Source: Paramecium octaurelia (Eukaryota; Ciliophora; Oligohymenophorea; Peniculida; Parameciidae). From it: a DNA stretch of 64,000 nt. The DNA lies in assembly GCA_905182995.1 (NCBI GenBank), contig CAJJDP010000053.1, positions 62,001-126,000 on the forward strand, given 5' to 3'. The notes beneath the pieces were generated by a model that ran no database searches, was not told the origin of the DNA, and saw nothing but the letters and a program-made list of their open reading frames with translations. The translations under genes were made by a program, and so were the position numbers. Each line of letters opens with the position of its first letter. Positions within the stretch are counted from its first letter, which is position 1. Below are positions 12,645-25,903 of this stretch, piece by piece.

Positions 12645-13469
12645 ATTTAATTAGAATAGTATATTAAATCACTTGTTCGTTAATATGTTAATGATGATTA
12701 GCAGATCATATTTAAAAATTTATAAATAGATATACCAATGTACATATTCTTAATCCAAAAATTGGAGGAAAAGAAAATAAAAAACATCCTTCTCGAAAAA
12801 GCTAAATATCTTTAATAATTATAATATTGGGTATTAAAGTTGAATTTCCATTAAAATATAAAATTCAGAGAATTAAGTATCAAAAAAGAACAATTGGCTA
12901 TAATTTTACTAGAGTTCAGTTTCTAAAAATTTAGTTTATGTGCAAACGTCATTGTATCATTAAAGTAGACTTTTTGAATCAAGCAACATAATTTGTATAT
13001 TAATAAAAATACACAATTAGCTATTGACACTCTCCTAATCTACTTATGCAAATGTGTGTTTATTAAATAAAAATGATCAAAATGATGATAAAATTTCCAT
13101 CAATATTGAGCATTTAATCTCATTTAATATATTTAGTTGCATTTTTATATGATTTCTAATACATTTACGAATTTCAACATTAATGATAGGAATAATTGAT
13201 TGATTAGTATATATTAAATAATAAGGATAATTTTTCAAGGTATATAATATTGTCCCGATTTAAATGATGTTGAGATTCCAAGGTTGAAAGGACTGGATTA
13301 TTAAATAGTTTTGTGTCATTAGTACAATTGCTCATTAATGGAGACTGAAAATATTTAGAATATGCAGGACTTCATTCCCACTTTCAAAATTATTTTCTCA
13401 ATGATTATTTATATGAAGCGGATTGACAATTGAAATAAATGTTTTATATATATATTCCTGTAAACTGAA
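12645..13469. other. Intergenic, nothing recognised
   Basis: About 0.8 kb of AT-rich sequence with stops in all frames. I see no tRNA-like cloverleaf, tandem repeat or conserved frame. It should include the 5' region of the two-TM gene on the right-to-left strand. Confidence 0.4.
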
Positions 13470-13844
13470 TCATTGGATCTTATTTAATTCAAAAGGTCTG
13501 CTATCTTGTTATTAATGTTTCTTTTATTTATTATTCTTCCTACTCATCAATTGATTTCCCAAAGGAGATTAAAGCTTTAATATATATTCAATTAATTCTT
13601 ACATCATCTGTAATAACCAAATCTGCTTAATATTCGCCATCATCTTGAACTTATTATTCTAAAATAATAATTGAATTATATTACATCCTGAATTTGGAGC
13701 TCCTCTTAATAATATAATTATGGCCTCTGCCAACTCAAGTTCAGTGTTACTCTTTGGATACTGTTTCAAAAGGTCGTAGATCCCTTGATGTTCCTGCAAA
13801 ATAAACTCTGAGATTATATTTTTATAATACATTTTAATGTGCAT
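13470..13844 (-). CDS. Small hypothetical protein, 106 aa
   Basis: Two well-formed introns, 13659-13684 (26 nt) and 13575-13602 (28 nt), join three exons into a 106-residue frame ending in TGA at 13470-13472. Without splicing, the sequence between them becomes unlike protein. The product has an amphipathic helical first half (residues 1-50, Leu/Ile/Glu rich), an acidic centre and a basic Gln/Lys-rich tail. No domain is recognised. The ATG at 13842-13844 is the first usable start; a different frame upstream starting at 13932 cannot be joined by any GT-AG intron. Confidence 0.6.
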
Positions 13845-14607
13845 TTCTCTAATTGTGTGATCATTTTCAATCTATTCATCTCATTAATAAGATAAAGCAA
13901 TTTTGCTGATGGCTATTCAAAGTGGTCCATATTAATAATAAATTATTTATATAAATATTTAAAATAATATTATTTGAATAAAAATTCTATAATTAAATAA
14001 TCAATATGCGAGTGAAATACCTCAGAATATGATTGAATGATCTAAATAATAAATTATATTAAAAGCACCCCCAAAAGAAAATTTATTTTTATTATTTGAT
14101 TCAAAAACATCATAAAAACAAAAATTGTAGGTTATTTTCCTATAGAAATTGAAAGATACTAAAAATATGTAGATAACTTTAAAATAATTAAAGTATTTTT
14201 ATATGTCATTTTTAGTCAAATCCTTACATATTAATATTGATTTTTTTGAAGATATTTTATTATTTTAGAATTTAGTTCTAGATTAATGGGGAGGTACTCA
14301 AAATCACTTTAACAGAAATTTAAAGAATTTGATATATATAGATTATACAGGTTTTAAATTAAAAGGTAGTTAATCAGCTAAAACTTATTGACTGTTTCTT
14401 ACATACCTTAAATCGTACTCCAAAATTTAATAATTAAATGGTTATCAAAGATAAAAAGGATTGATATTATTTTGCAAATAGCGAGATAAGGATATGCTTA
14501 AAAAGCTGGAAATTAACGAATCAATATCTAGTAAAATACTCAATTATGCTAATTGAACAATATCATTAATTGTCTACAGATAAATTTTAATTAAACTTAA
14601 TATAAAA
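13845..14607. other. Intergenic between divergent genes, nothing recognised
   Basis: About 0.76 kb between the starts of two divergent genes, so it should hold both promoters. Only AT-rich sequence is visible, with no RNA gene or clear repeat. Confidence 0.4.
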
Positions 14608-17600
14608 ATGTAAACTTATGAATTTTAGTTGAATAATAAAAGGAATCTTGAAAGAGAAGAACTCTTTATATTAGCCATTGTTGAAAGGGTTCTGGCTGGT
14701 TACTAACAGTCAATATCGTATGTAGATCAAGCTTAATTTTGTGAACTTTTATCGAGGAAATAAAAGGAAAAGAAGACTATTTCACCATTGCATTTGCAGA
14801 TCTTAGGAATAATAAAGCGAAATTTAATGAAGAACTAACCACCAATCAAAGAATAGAAAGTGAACTATGAAGTTAAAAGGATGCTTTCTTAATCAATAGA
14901 TTCAAGAAAAAACTATCTTTGCTTATCTCGCAAAATGAATCGAAACTGTAAAGCTAAGTAGATCTCTAAAGTAGATTCTCAACAATAATTGGGGAAGGAT
15001 GAAAAATAAACATTAGATTAGAAAAGTAACCAAGAAGGGTAGAGGTTGTTTACGAATGGAAGTTATCATTAAAACGATTCAACAACTTCAAGAGTTATTA
15101 TTAATTCATTTTAGTTAAATAGTCGTATTAAAACATAAGCTGATGATGAGTTAAAAGAAATGTAAATTTAAAAACAGTTGGGTAGTACTTAAAAGAATTT
15201 TAAGAATAGAAATCAAAAACCCATTATTAATATAGTAACTTAATATGGGAAGATAGAAAAATAAGAGAATTACACAAAATTATAGGAAAGAAATTATCAA
15301 ACAAGTTTCAATGATTAATCAACCAAAGTAAATTAAAATAATGAAAATTCTGTTTTTAAGTATAACTAATCACTTTTGGAACCATAATTAAACAAAAATA
15401 ATGTAGACATAATAAGTGACTAATCCAAAACTGATAATAATACATTTAATGGAAGAGGAGATTCAATTAATCCATAATATTCTTAAAGCAATTCTAAAAA
15501 TCAATAGTAAAAACTTCAAATGGGGAATGATTCAGGTAGGATAGATTTAAAAGATAAATAGTAGTAATATAACAATAACAATGATGATGATTTAAGTTCT
15601 TAAAGAATACAACTGACTTTGAGTGATGGATTGAAACAAATTACTTATGGTACTCATACGGAATTATCATTTTTGGATACAGATCCTAAATAAATCAAGC
15701 AGACTATTCAAAGTGCAAAATATTTAGATAATAATTAAGAGTAATAATTATAACACAACAATTTAGATAACAATAGGTAATCATAATAATTAGAATATAT
15801 AAATTAAATAGATCTATAGAACAATAACCTAATAACTCCAAAGACTGATGAAATTAAACAACACAATAATTTTCTATCACCTCCTTAGTCATCCAGAACA
15901 TTGTAGTCAGGGAAATCAACTAAGACAAAATTGAGAACTTTACAATCAAATGAATTAAAAATAGAAGATTTATAACAACGTTAATAAATTTCAATCTCAA
16001 GGGAGGAGTCTTAAATCTCCTTATTAGATTAATCCTTGAATAAATAGCTTTCTTTACACACTCATTTAATTTCTAACAGACCTGCAACTACCAATGTAGA
16101 GACGAAAAAATAGTTGGATTATCCATAATTTTAAACTCATGGCAATCTTGATTAATAACAATCCATGTAGTTTATTCAATAAGTCAGTATGACATCAATT
16201 ATGCATAATGATGAACACTATTCTAACTTAAACTAATAAATGAGTATATAAGTAAATTAATGTGAACCTGCATAAGATAATGTAATAATTGAAGAATCCA
16301 TTGAATGCTCTCCTATTTATAAAATTAAAAACGTATAAAGTATTACACCTTCATTTAATAATACAAAATCAGAGGACCATTCATAATAAAGTTCAAATTA
16401 AATTCAAAGTTAATAAAAATAATAGATTTAACCTTCAATTCAAGCATCTCATTCTCAATAAACCAGCCAATTTTTAATGAATCAAGCTTAATAGAGAATA
16501 TAGAATCCAATTCATAATACATAAAATAGTGTAAAAAACAATAATAAATTAACAACAAAATAAAAGTATCAAGTAAGAGAGTAATAATAGTAACAAAGAT
16601 CAGATGATAGTTAGCCAGAAAGTAAATTAACAATAGAATCGTCTTAAGGGGAGAAATCAAGTAGATCCAAACCAGTTAAAAATACATCGCAACTCAAGTT
16701 GCATGTTGCAGCAGCAGCCAGTCTGACTTCCACAACTAAGAAATCCTCCAATTAAAACTCTCCTCATGATGTATGACTACTTACTATTAAATTAGCCAGC
16801 AAAAGTTGAATAACAGGAGAAGGAAAGATCAAAATATATGGAATATTAGAAATAAATAGAAAAAATGAAATATGAAAGAGAATTGATGGAGCAATACTAA
16901 ATCCCTGATGATATGCCATTGTCTGAAAAGTGTGCGATTATTGAAGAATTGATTAAGCAACTAGAATCAATTGCTGATCAGGATGTAAAATATTAGATAA
17001 TGCTATGTATTACAATTAATAATATTTTAATAGACAAACAGAGATAGGAATAATTAAAACATGTAGCAAAACAAGATATTGGTTTTAATCGATATTTTGA
17101 AAATTGTTACGAAGAATTAAAGCATCTTTCGGAATAAAAATTGAAAACATTGGGAAGAGATGATTTAAATAAAGTTTCAAATTTGAAATTTGAAAATTAA
17201 GTTTAAACATCTTTTCCAATTTAACAACAAGCATTTTTCTAATAGGAAATTAATACTCCAGTTCAGAAGAACTTGAAATTAATCAGCAAATTGGATCCTG
17301 TTGAAATAGAAAACTAATTGAATAGAATCAAAGAATTCAAGTAGGAAACTGAAATTTTAAAATTGTTTTAATCTTTCAATTCCCAGTATAATAAAGAAGT
17401 AATATAGCTTATAAATTGAAGGTTAATTAATGTGATCTTGACTATCCGACAGAAAAGGATAGGTAATATACTATGGAGTATCAGAGAGGATTATTACCTA
17501 AGGCCACTCAAAAGAGAAAATAAAATAACAAATAGGACAAGAAGTTAAGGTTGAATACACAGAAAATAGATCCTAAAACATTGGATATGATGTTAGTAGC

Positions 17601-17640
17601 TAACGAGAAAATAAAATCAGTTGGCTAATATTTATTATGA
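14608..17640 (+). CDS. Q/N-rich protein with helical C-terminal domain, 994 aa
   Basis: ATG at 14608 and TGA at 17638-17640 with two introns, at about 16770-16794 (25 nt) and 17399-17421 (23 nt), give 994 residues. The first 75 residues are a compact, conserved-looking helical region. Residues about 80-700 are very rich in Gln and Asn, with many TAA/TAG codons, and look disordered. The last 300 residues are charged and helical, with coiled-coil character around the segment after PDDMPLSEKC. I do not recognise a family. A scaffold or cytoskeletal role would be speculation. Confidence 0.8.
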
Positions 17641-17800
17641 TTAAAGACTATTCTCCATATTTAATGTAACAATATTATTGAGACAAATCATATAATAAGT
17701 TGATTTCTGATCTAGTTCTATTGTCATATATAGTGCTTTACTAGAGATTATATTGATAAATTGTAAGTTGTATATTTATTCATATCTTTCAGAAATTAAA

Positions 17801-18991
17801 ATGAGAAATTTGAAATATCTTGTTGTTCCTTTCCTTTGTAAGTCTTCTTTGCTTTAATTATCTACTTACAATCGAGAAGAATCCTATACAAAGGTCTATA
17901 GTAATTAGAAATAATACAAGATTGAGTATGAATATAAATAATATTCAAAAGGCCAGAAACAATAGTCTTTAGTGGTAATTCTAATACAAAATTGGCAAGC
18001 GAAGTGGCAAAGTGTTTAGGTATATCACTTGGGAAGGTGCTGCTCGAGAGGTTTGCAGATGGGGAATGCAACATTTAAGTTATGTTTCTTTGATGTTTAG
18101 GTTTTAGAGAATGTAAGAGGAAGAAATGCATTTATTATTCAATCAACATGTCCTCCTGTAAATGAAAATCTGATTGAATTGTTTTTGTTTATAAGTGCTT
18201 TAAGAAGAGCATCTGTAAAAACCATTACAGTCATCATTCCGTATTATGGATATTCGAGACAAGATCACAAATTAGCAAAAACTGAGTCTATTGCAGCTGC
18301 AGATATTGCAAAGATCTTGGAGCAAACTGGAATAGATCACCTGGTTTCAATTGATCTTCATCGAGGATAACTCTAAGGTGCTTTTTCAACTAGTGTCCCA
18401 GTGGATAATCTTTCACCATACATTACACTCATTTATGAGCTTAATAATCACCCTTTAAAATTAAACCCACCAAACGAATTGACTTTAGTTTCTCCTGATT
18501 TTAATGGTGTATCAAGAGTGAAGAAAGTGTAAGACGAATTAAGAGTAGCGTTCCCCAATATCAAGACGAGTAAGAATTTATTGTTAATTATAGAATTGGC
18601 TATGATATATAAATCTAAACATCCAGTTAGTGAAACTGAAATAAGTCTAGTCGGAGATGTTAATGGAAAAAATTGTTTGATCGTCGATGATATTATAGAT
18701 TCAGGAAGGACACTAAAAAACGCTGCGGATATCTTAAAAAGGGAAGGGGCAAAATAAGTAATGGCTTATGGAACACATCCAGTTTTTTCCGGAAAAGCAG
18801 CCCTTAATTTAGGAATTTCAAATTTATCCAAGATTTATGTTACTGATACCATACAAATAAAAGAATTAGATAAATAAATTTTACATGAAAAATTGAGCGT
18901 TTTAAGTGTGGCTCCATTATTAGCAGAAACTATATACAGACTTTAAAAGAAAGAGAGTTTACATGAGCTATTGGGTGCGCATAATTTATGA
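17801..18991 (+). CDS. Ribose-phosphate pyrophosphokinase (PRPP synthetase)
   Basis: Makes PRPP from ribose-5-phosphate and ATP for nucleotide, histidine and tryptophan synthesis. Introns at 17926-17951, 18079-18100 and 18570-18593 give 372 residues. Signatures are the N-terminal FSGNSN and FADGE elements, the RQDHK catalytic region, SIDLHRGQLQG and the PRPP-binding loop CLIVDDIIDSGRTL. A 40-50 residue N-terminal extension, hydrophobic then basic, precedes the usual start and could be an organelle-targeting sequence, which is inference. The gene is convergent with the Rab-GAP gene; the two stop codons are 9 bp apart. Confidence 0.94.
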
Positions 18992-19000
18992 GTTTAAAAT

Positions 19001-20663
19001 TCAATTTGATTGTTAATCTAAGCATTTTAACAGTTCTGATTTGGCATTCTCTAGAAGTTACTTCACTTCATTAACAGACTTATCTGTGTTGAATCTCTGG
19101 ATACACACAATCCCTTGGTTTAAAGCTTTAAGTAAGAGTTATGCTTGATTCATCTGCATCTCAATACTGTCTTGTTACTTCAAATTGGTTGCTTCTATCA
19201 ATCTATTTGATAATCTTATTTACTTGTTGTTTTCTTCAAGAATTTCTTGATTCTTAGCATTTTAGAATATTTTTGGAGACTTGCTGACATCTCTACTGCC
19301 TAGGAAAGTAATCAAGAACTGATCCTAAAGTAAGGCTTGTTCAGGATTAGCAGACTGTAGAACTCTTTTAATACTAAACGCAGCCTGAATCAATTAGGCT
19401 AGATTTTCAACTGGAGGGTATTTCAGAAACCTTTTCAAACATGCATTCGGATCATCCTTTTCGAGTACTAGAAATATAGTGAAATTTTTGGTACTTTAAT
19501 CTCGGACATAAACAAACATGGCTATAACAACGCAATCAACCAATAGAAGCCATTATTTATCCTCAGTAAGATAGTAATCATAGAATATGGCATCCCAAAC
19601 TTTCAAAGAATCTTCAACGTGAAATTCCCTTGTAAACATACATCTAAATTAATATTCCCATCAACAATTACCTAATCCATCTAACTAAGAATACTGATAG
19701 TTCAACATCCTAGACTTTTAAATGTTTGAATAAGGTCACATCAATTATTTTCAACTATTGATCATAGATTTTCTGGATCCTATTCTATATAATAAGTTAT
19801 TGTTTTTTCTGGCTTTCTGGAGTATGTTTGAACATGTCTACATGAGCAACCATGATTTATTCAAACAATTAAAAGATGTCTTCTTCTGCAAATTTGGTAT
19901 CATAGAATATCGCTATCTCCTTCTTATCATCACTATCCTCTAAGCTATTAAACCCTTAGGCTTCTGTGAAGTAGACCTCAATAACATTAGCTGCCAATTC
20001 ATTCATTCCTTATCTATAGGAGATTGAAGGGTTCTTAACACTCCAGATGAATAAAATGTTCGACAGCAAATTCTTAATCTTTAAGCTCTAGAATAACTAC
20101 TTATCCTGATGAGTTCTATCGACATCCTTCTTAATTTCACTTTTCAGGTGGTTGATCTCAAAAAAGTTATTCCAAACCTTAATTAAAGATTATATCTATT
20201 ATTACATTGGGTTTTTGCTATTCTTATTAATTTTATAACAAAGGATTTCTTATCGTTCTTTTGGATTCTTTCTTTGTTTCAGCTTATAAATATTACTTGC
20301 TTAAATTTTGGTAATCTTATCTATGTTGATTGAGCTTAATGATTTTCTACTCGAGAGGGTCATCGATTGAAAAGATGCCCAGGAACAATCTCCATATGCT
20401 TAATCTCAATTTGATCGAACTCAGTTAACAATTCAGAATCAACTCCTATAAGTCACTCATATTCCAATTTTGATTCAGGATGAACTTCCTAAAATTAAGT
20501 AGATCAAATGATGGGGTGATATCAGGGCTGATATAGCTAATGGATATGAGTCTTACATGTTGCATGAATAATTCGATAAATCTAAATTGATTTGACCTCT
20601 GTTGTTGTTCCTAGCTCCACTGATGAGCAAATCATCATCATCTTCGCCAATATTATTGTTCAT
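19001..20663 (-). CDS. TBC-domain Rab GTPase-activating protein, TBC1D5-like
   Basis: Introns at 19644-19671, 20178-20205 and 20537-20556 yield 528 residues. The TBC domain carries both catalytic fingers: the arginine finger in IKKDVDRT and the glutamine finger in YRQGMNELA. The early motif IWRLFLGIF, the NPLL element before WNNFF, and the C-terminal REFHVEDSLKVWDAIF match the arrangement of TBC1D5, which acts on Rab7 in retromer and autophagy trafficking. An acidic N-terminus (EDDDD) precedes the domain, and the tail after the domain is predicted coiled coil. The orthology call is from remembered motif order, not a search. Confidence 0.9.
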
Positions 20664-20809
20664 TATTAAAAATTAATAATAGCTTGAAATGTGTTAAAAT
20701 ATTATATATTATGAATTTTATACTGCTTTAACTAGATGAGTCTATTTAACAAATAATTTAACTTTTTCATTAAACAGAGGAGTCATGCTATCAAATGATA
20801 TACTAAATT

Positions 20810-22881
20810 ATGACCTACATTGTTGACGATAATAATACAGTCTAAGAATATAAATAGAAATCAGATTTACTTAATTTGATATATAACCTCAAAAGTCATT
20901 TAAGAGAGAACCCTTGTAACAAAGTCAAATTGTTTATTATTTAGAAGGAACGCAAGATAGGAGATATCGATGATAGTGATTTGGATCTGCACAAAAAATG
21001 TAAGAAGTAGTTAAAAGATCTGACTGAGAAGTTAACTAAGAGAGATCAATTAATACAGGAATAAACATCATCGTATATGAAGGAAATTCAAAATCTAACC
21101 GAATAAATTTACAGACTGAACCACGCATAACTAAATAATGAGAATATATTAATTGATAGAAATTTAATAAAAGATTAAGCTACTTTGGATATCATAAACA
21201 AGAACCTCGAAAAACTCTCCCACAACTATGAAAATAAAATTAAGCATTTAAATATTATTATCGAAGCCTAAAAAAGAGAGTTAGTAATGACAAAACAGGC
21301 ATTGAAAGAATTCAAATAAAAACACGAGTATCATCAATCAGCAGAGTACTTGGTCAGAAAAATAGCTTAGCTTGAAAAAGATCCATACAAAATTTGGAAA
21401 TACTTCTAAGACAATCACGGCAACTCATTTATCTTATCAGTATTCAGACATCAGAAACAAGGTTACGGCATTAATTATAAAGAAATCGATCAGATTCTCT
21501 CTTAATCAAAAATAATAGAAAGAGAATTGTAAGTCTATTAATAGTTGATTGAAACCTCTCTCACTTAATTTATGGAGAAACTCACTTAAGATCAGAAAAA
21601 AATTAAGGAAACCTACTCACAAAAGGAAATGGAATTGACATCCCAAATAGCTCTGTAGCACAAGATTCAAAATGATCTAGAAATTAACTATCAAAAAATC
21701 ATTTCTTTTTGTAATTGTATAAAATTTACGTAGTGCTCGCCCAAAATAGAAACAACCTATTGCAAGCTGCCATTCATGTATGGAGGAATCAAACTCAAAC
21801 AAAAAAATCAATTACTGCTAATATTAAATAAGGATCCTCAATTTCAGACTTCTTATAATGTATATAGAAACTCTAAATTAACTATGAAAATTTGGAATAT
21901 TCTTCAATTTATCATAATTAATTTATTTAATTACAATCAAAGATAACTTGGTTACAGAAATTGCTATTGAATTATTAATAGAATATATAGAAGCAATCGT
22001 TTTCGAAGGATTTATTAGAAAATTAGTTAAAATTGTTATAATAGAAAGTTGCAGCTAATAATTAAAACGAGAAGTTAAATGAATCGGATAGAAAGAAACA
22101 AAACTAACCCAATGTTGAGTTTGAGAAGGAAATGGAAGTCAAGTAGAAATAATAGGATTTAGAATAAAATCTGTATGATTAATTGGCTCAAGAGGGAAGA
22201 TTTTCTGATTAATACGCACAGACAGAGGATTATTATGTGCCATAATATAAGCAATTTGCGACACCTCCTAAGGTTATAATGTAGAATGAATTGATACAAA
22301 ATTAATTAGAAAATAATCTTAAGGGGTAAAGTGAGGTTTAAATATTTGATATTGAACAAACAGATGTTAAAAAGGTGACCAAAACTTCAATCAGACAATC
22401 ATTTAAATAATTTGAGTCATGCAAGTCAAAGACCCCATGCAATAAGACCTATTCAGGATTTAACACATCTTTAGAATCTAACATAATCGAATTGAAACCC
22501 AAAATAGTGGCAGATCAAAAAGAGTTTTGTGTTATCAGAAGGAAATCTGAGTGTAAGACTGAAATTAAACCAGCGCCTGTTCAAACGCCTTCTAAAAGAT
22601 ATCAAAAAGTTGACTTATTTAGGTAGGTTGAATTGTTAAGCTAATTGCAATTGCAGTTGAAGGAGAGCGGTACTCCATAAGAAAAAAATTAAATGAGTTC
22701 ATCCCAAAAGCAGGAGAGAGGATTTAGGACTTCAGTTAGACGTAAACCAGATTTGAGCATAACTTTTGAGCAATTTCATAATGAGATGAATGTGGACCCG
22801 TTGGAAATGTTTTCATCAACGTAGCGGTAGAATAAGATAAAAAGACTGTCGACTAAGGATTGCGAATATTTGGTTTTGTGA
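20810..22881 (+). CDS. Coiled-coil protein, about 680 aa, with apparent frameshift
   Basis: ATG at 20810 and TGA at 22879-22881. Residues about 50-340 are strongly charged and helical (coiled coil), followed by a Cys-containing segment, a second coiled coil and a basic tail. A 31-nt intron fits at 21951-21981. However, the frame upstream of it and the frame needed across it differ by one base. Deleting one A of the AAA at about 21940-21942 would restore a continuous 679-residue protein. This may be a sequencing error, a real frameshift or an allele. No family is recognised. Confidence 0.75.
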
Positions 22882-23063
22882 TATTAGACATTATTAATTT
22901 CATTTTAATTGAATAATTTTACATACATTTAATCTTTTTAAATATTACCTCTACATACTATATAAAAAAGAGATTATAATCTAGAAAATTAGAAAGTTTT
23001 ATTTATTAATCAAAATATTTAAGGATTTAATTGAGATTTGAAATAAATATTATTAGATTTAAA

Positions 23064-24332
23064 ATGAGTGCTTAGCATAAAAAGCTTTTCGAACTTAAAT
23101 AAAAACAAGGAGTAGTCTCCTTTAATAGAAGTTCTCATATATTGCTTCCATTAAATTCTCTGAAATCACTACAAACAATTTCAGATGTTTAGGTTCAACA
23201 AGGCTCTCTTAGAACTCTCCCGGATATTAACTCAAGTCCTAAGATTGAAACCCAATCAAAATGGTCAAAATTATAAAAAATTTCCTAAACTTTCAGATCC
23301 CCAAATAGGAACCTCGTAATCCCTGCTAAAAGGAGTTCCATACAGAGAATGTCAATTTCATCGTAATTTAAAAACCTGGTTAAATTTACAAGTTCGATGT
23401 ATGAATTTAAATAAATCATAGGTAATTTGATGGTCTTGATGCAGCCAAGAATATTGTCAAAAACAGCGATGCAGTAGTGGTGAAGATGCAAAAGACCCAG
23501 AACATTGACTATCTAGCAGTAGGACTAGGGAATAGCCATGGTAACCAGGGTTTAAATTTTTCGAAAATAATCACTCATTGTGCATTAGACTAAATAGTGC
23601 ATGCAATCAACGATATACCCATAATTGGATTGGGATTGTAAATACATTAAAGTTTCTTTAATATATATTAGAAAGTAGAGCAAAATCTGGTAAATATCCA
23701 TTTTTAACTTTTAGATAGAGTAAACAGATTTTGATGTAAAGAACAATGGGTGTTCATTATTATCAATGATTGTTGTCAATAATTCCATCTATTGTGCCAA
23801 TTTAGGGGATTCCAAAGCTGCCTTTTTCTGTAAAAAAGATTTTGATCCGAGTGGACCAAAAGAAATCAGAAAATTTGTATAGAAGAACTTAAATTTTGTT
23901 CATGACACCAACAATAGTAAGGAGGTGCAAAGGATATTAAATAAGGGAGGCAAAATAGATCAAGCAGTATACAAAGGAAGAAAGTGCGGAAATTTGAAGG
24001 TGTGGGTACCCAAATAAAATTAACCTGGTGTCAAATTGACAAGATGCTTTGGTAATTTGATTGGGAAAACAGTTGGAATAAGTGCTGAACCAGAATTTTC
24101 AGAGTTTAAAGTTCCTAAATCAGGATATTTATTGATTGGATCAACAGGATTATGGGAAATCTTGGATGTTTTAGTCATCGATTAAATTTTAGATGCTCAT
24201 TTTCCTCCAACTTGCTAGGAGGACATTGATTTAGCAATAAAATAGATAGGTGACCAAACAAAAAAATATTGGGATTAGGATGGAGAAGGCTTAATTGATA
24301 TCTCTCTAATTTTGATTTATATATAAATTTGA
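23064..24332 (+). CDS. PP2C-fold protein, probably catalytically dead (pseudophosphatase)
   Basis: Introns at 23399-23421 and 23690-23714 give 406 residues: a basic, Ser-rich leader of about 115 residues, then a PP2C-like domain. The fold signatures are recognisable, but metal-binding residues are not kept. The DGHG site reads GNSHGNQG, SRAFGD reads TRCFGN, and SDGLWD reads STGLWE. ANLGDSKA is retained. In active PP2C enzymes the first and third of these aspartates bind Mn/Mg, so loss of phosphatase activity is inferred. It may act as a binding or regulatory subunit. A canonical PP2C is encoded 1.6 kb downstream at 25904. Confidence 0.85.
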
Positions 24333-24380
24333 TGTTTATATATAATTATAATTGACAAAGATACTTCATCCACCTCTACT

Positions 24381-25896
24381 TCAACGAAACCTATCTTCCT
24401 AGTAAACCTCCTAATAAGGTATTTAATCAAACTTTTGATTCTCAAAACACTTGTCCACAGCTTCCTTATCTAACCCTTTCGTTTCAATCACCTTCTCTTA
24501 GATGATCAAGTAACTAGTAATCTAATTAAACTGTAATGATACGCTACAAAGTTAAATATGGAGAATAAGCCAAAACAATAGGATATATCATATGAGGCGA
24601 TAATTGGAAACATCTGGGCTACTAATCCTCCAGACATCCAATTCATCAGACCACTGGCACTCACTCCCAAATCTGGCAATATCTCAGTTAAATAAATAAA
24701 TAATAATGGGCCCAAGGAGAATCCAAAACCAAATAGATATGAGAATATACAAATCACTATCAAGTATGATCCATATGATGTATTCCCTATACTATTCGAC
24801 ATTACAAATGTTAGCATCAATAAACTTACACAGCACCATAGGGTTCCATACTTTAAGATTGGCTTTCTAATTTATAATTTCTTATTAATCATACCTTCCA
24901 AATTACTCGATTATTACAGTTGCTAATAAGGCTGTAAACACTCCAATAAAGCCAACTATTAAATTTAGATAAAACACTTTCTTTGCAGCTTGGCCAGTCA
25001 CCTAAATTATTTAGTAATTGCATACTTAATCAAATATTGAAGAAGAATAAAACATAATTCCATTTATGCCTCCTAACTGTTGTAAAGAAGCAAGAGAAAT
25101 TCCAATAAATAATCGACTTCTGTACTTTGAAGACAGTAGTTGATTTATAGTCATACTTCTTTCTGTTGATTTTTATGACTACTGAAATTATTCATACATT
25201 TTTTCTGCCTTTTCTTCGTATATCATTTCCACAACTTTATGTAATTGCTAGCTTTGTTTTGATTTTATTGATACTTTAAATGATGTTTAGCGCAATATAC
25301 AGGTGTTTCATATTTAAACACAGTTGACAGTGCACTAGCTCTTATTATACAAGGTATCATAGGTAGATACAGCATTAATTTATAGAATGGAATAGGTAAT
25401 GAGGCATCTGAAAATGAGGACATCAAAAATGTAGTCAATATTCCTAAAGTTATAAATAGTTGATTCATTGTTCCCAAGATGCCTGCTTTCTCCTTTGGTG
25501 ACATCTCGTTTATATAGACAGGTACTAGGACTCCATTAAGTCCTAATACAAGTCCTACAAAGAACCGAGAAGCCAAAAGTAAGTATTTGCTCTCATCCAT
25601 GAATGCTATCATTATTGCCATCATTCCAAAGACATCGGTTATCTGGAGACACTTTCTTCTGGAAAACAAGCCCATCAATATTGATGCCGATATGGAACCT
25701 ACTCCTCCTCCTATGGTTAATAGGGCTGAACGAAAACGGATATAATTTTACATTGCATCAGACCTTTGGTAAAAGTATCATCAATTTTATAGACATTATA
25801 TACCTCTGTACTAATCACATTCATCTGACCCAAACAGAACCCCATAAATAAACTACCCAAACAGCAATTTAGAATTATGAGCAATAATTTATTCAT
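24381..25896 (-). CDS. Sugar transporter, major facilitator superfamily
   Basis: Five introns (20-28 nt, one at 24495-24514) leave about 464 residues, the size of GLUT-type sugar porters with 12 TM helices. Family marks are GQMNVIS in TM1, a GLFSRRK loop after TM2, PVYINEMSP after TM4, a long helical cytosolic loop, [12 protein letters not shown] in TM7, FGRKPIL after TM8 and a degenerate VIETKG in place of PETKG after TM12. The substrate, probably a hexose, is inferred only from the family. The start ATG at 25894-25896 lies 7 bp from the ATG of the divergent PP2C gene. Confidence 0.92.
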
Positions 25897-25903
25897 TAAA
25901 ATA

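Noticed and set aside
13470-13932. A start at 13932 (MDHFEQ...) for the small minus-strand gene
   Set aside because: No GT-AG intron exists between it and the supported frame, so the ATG at 13842-13844 was used.
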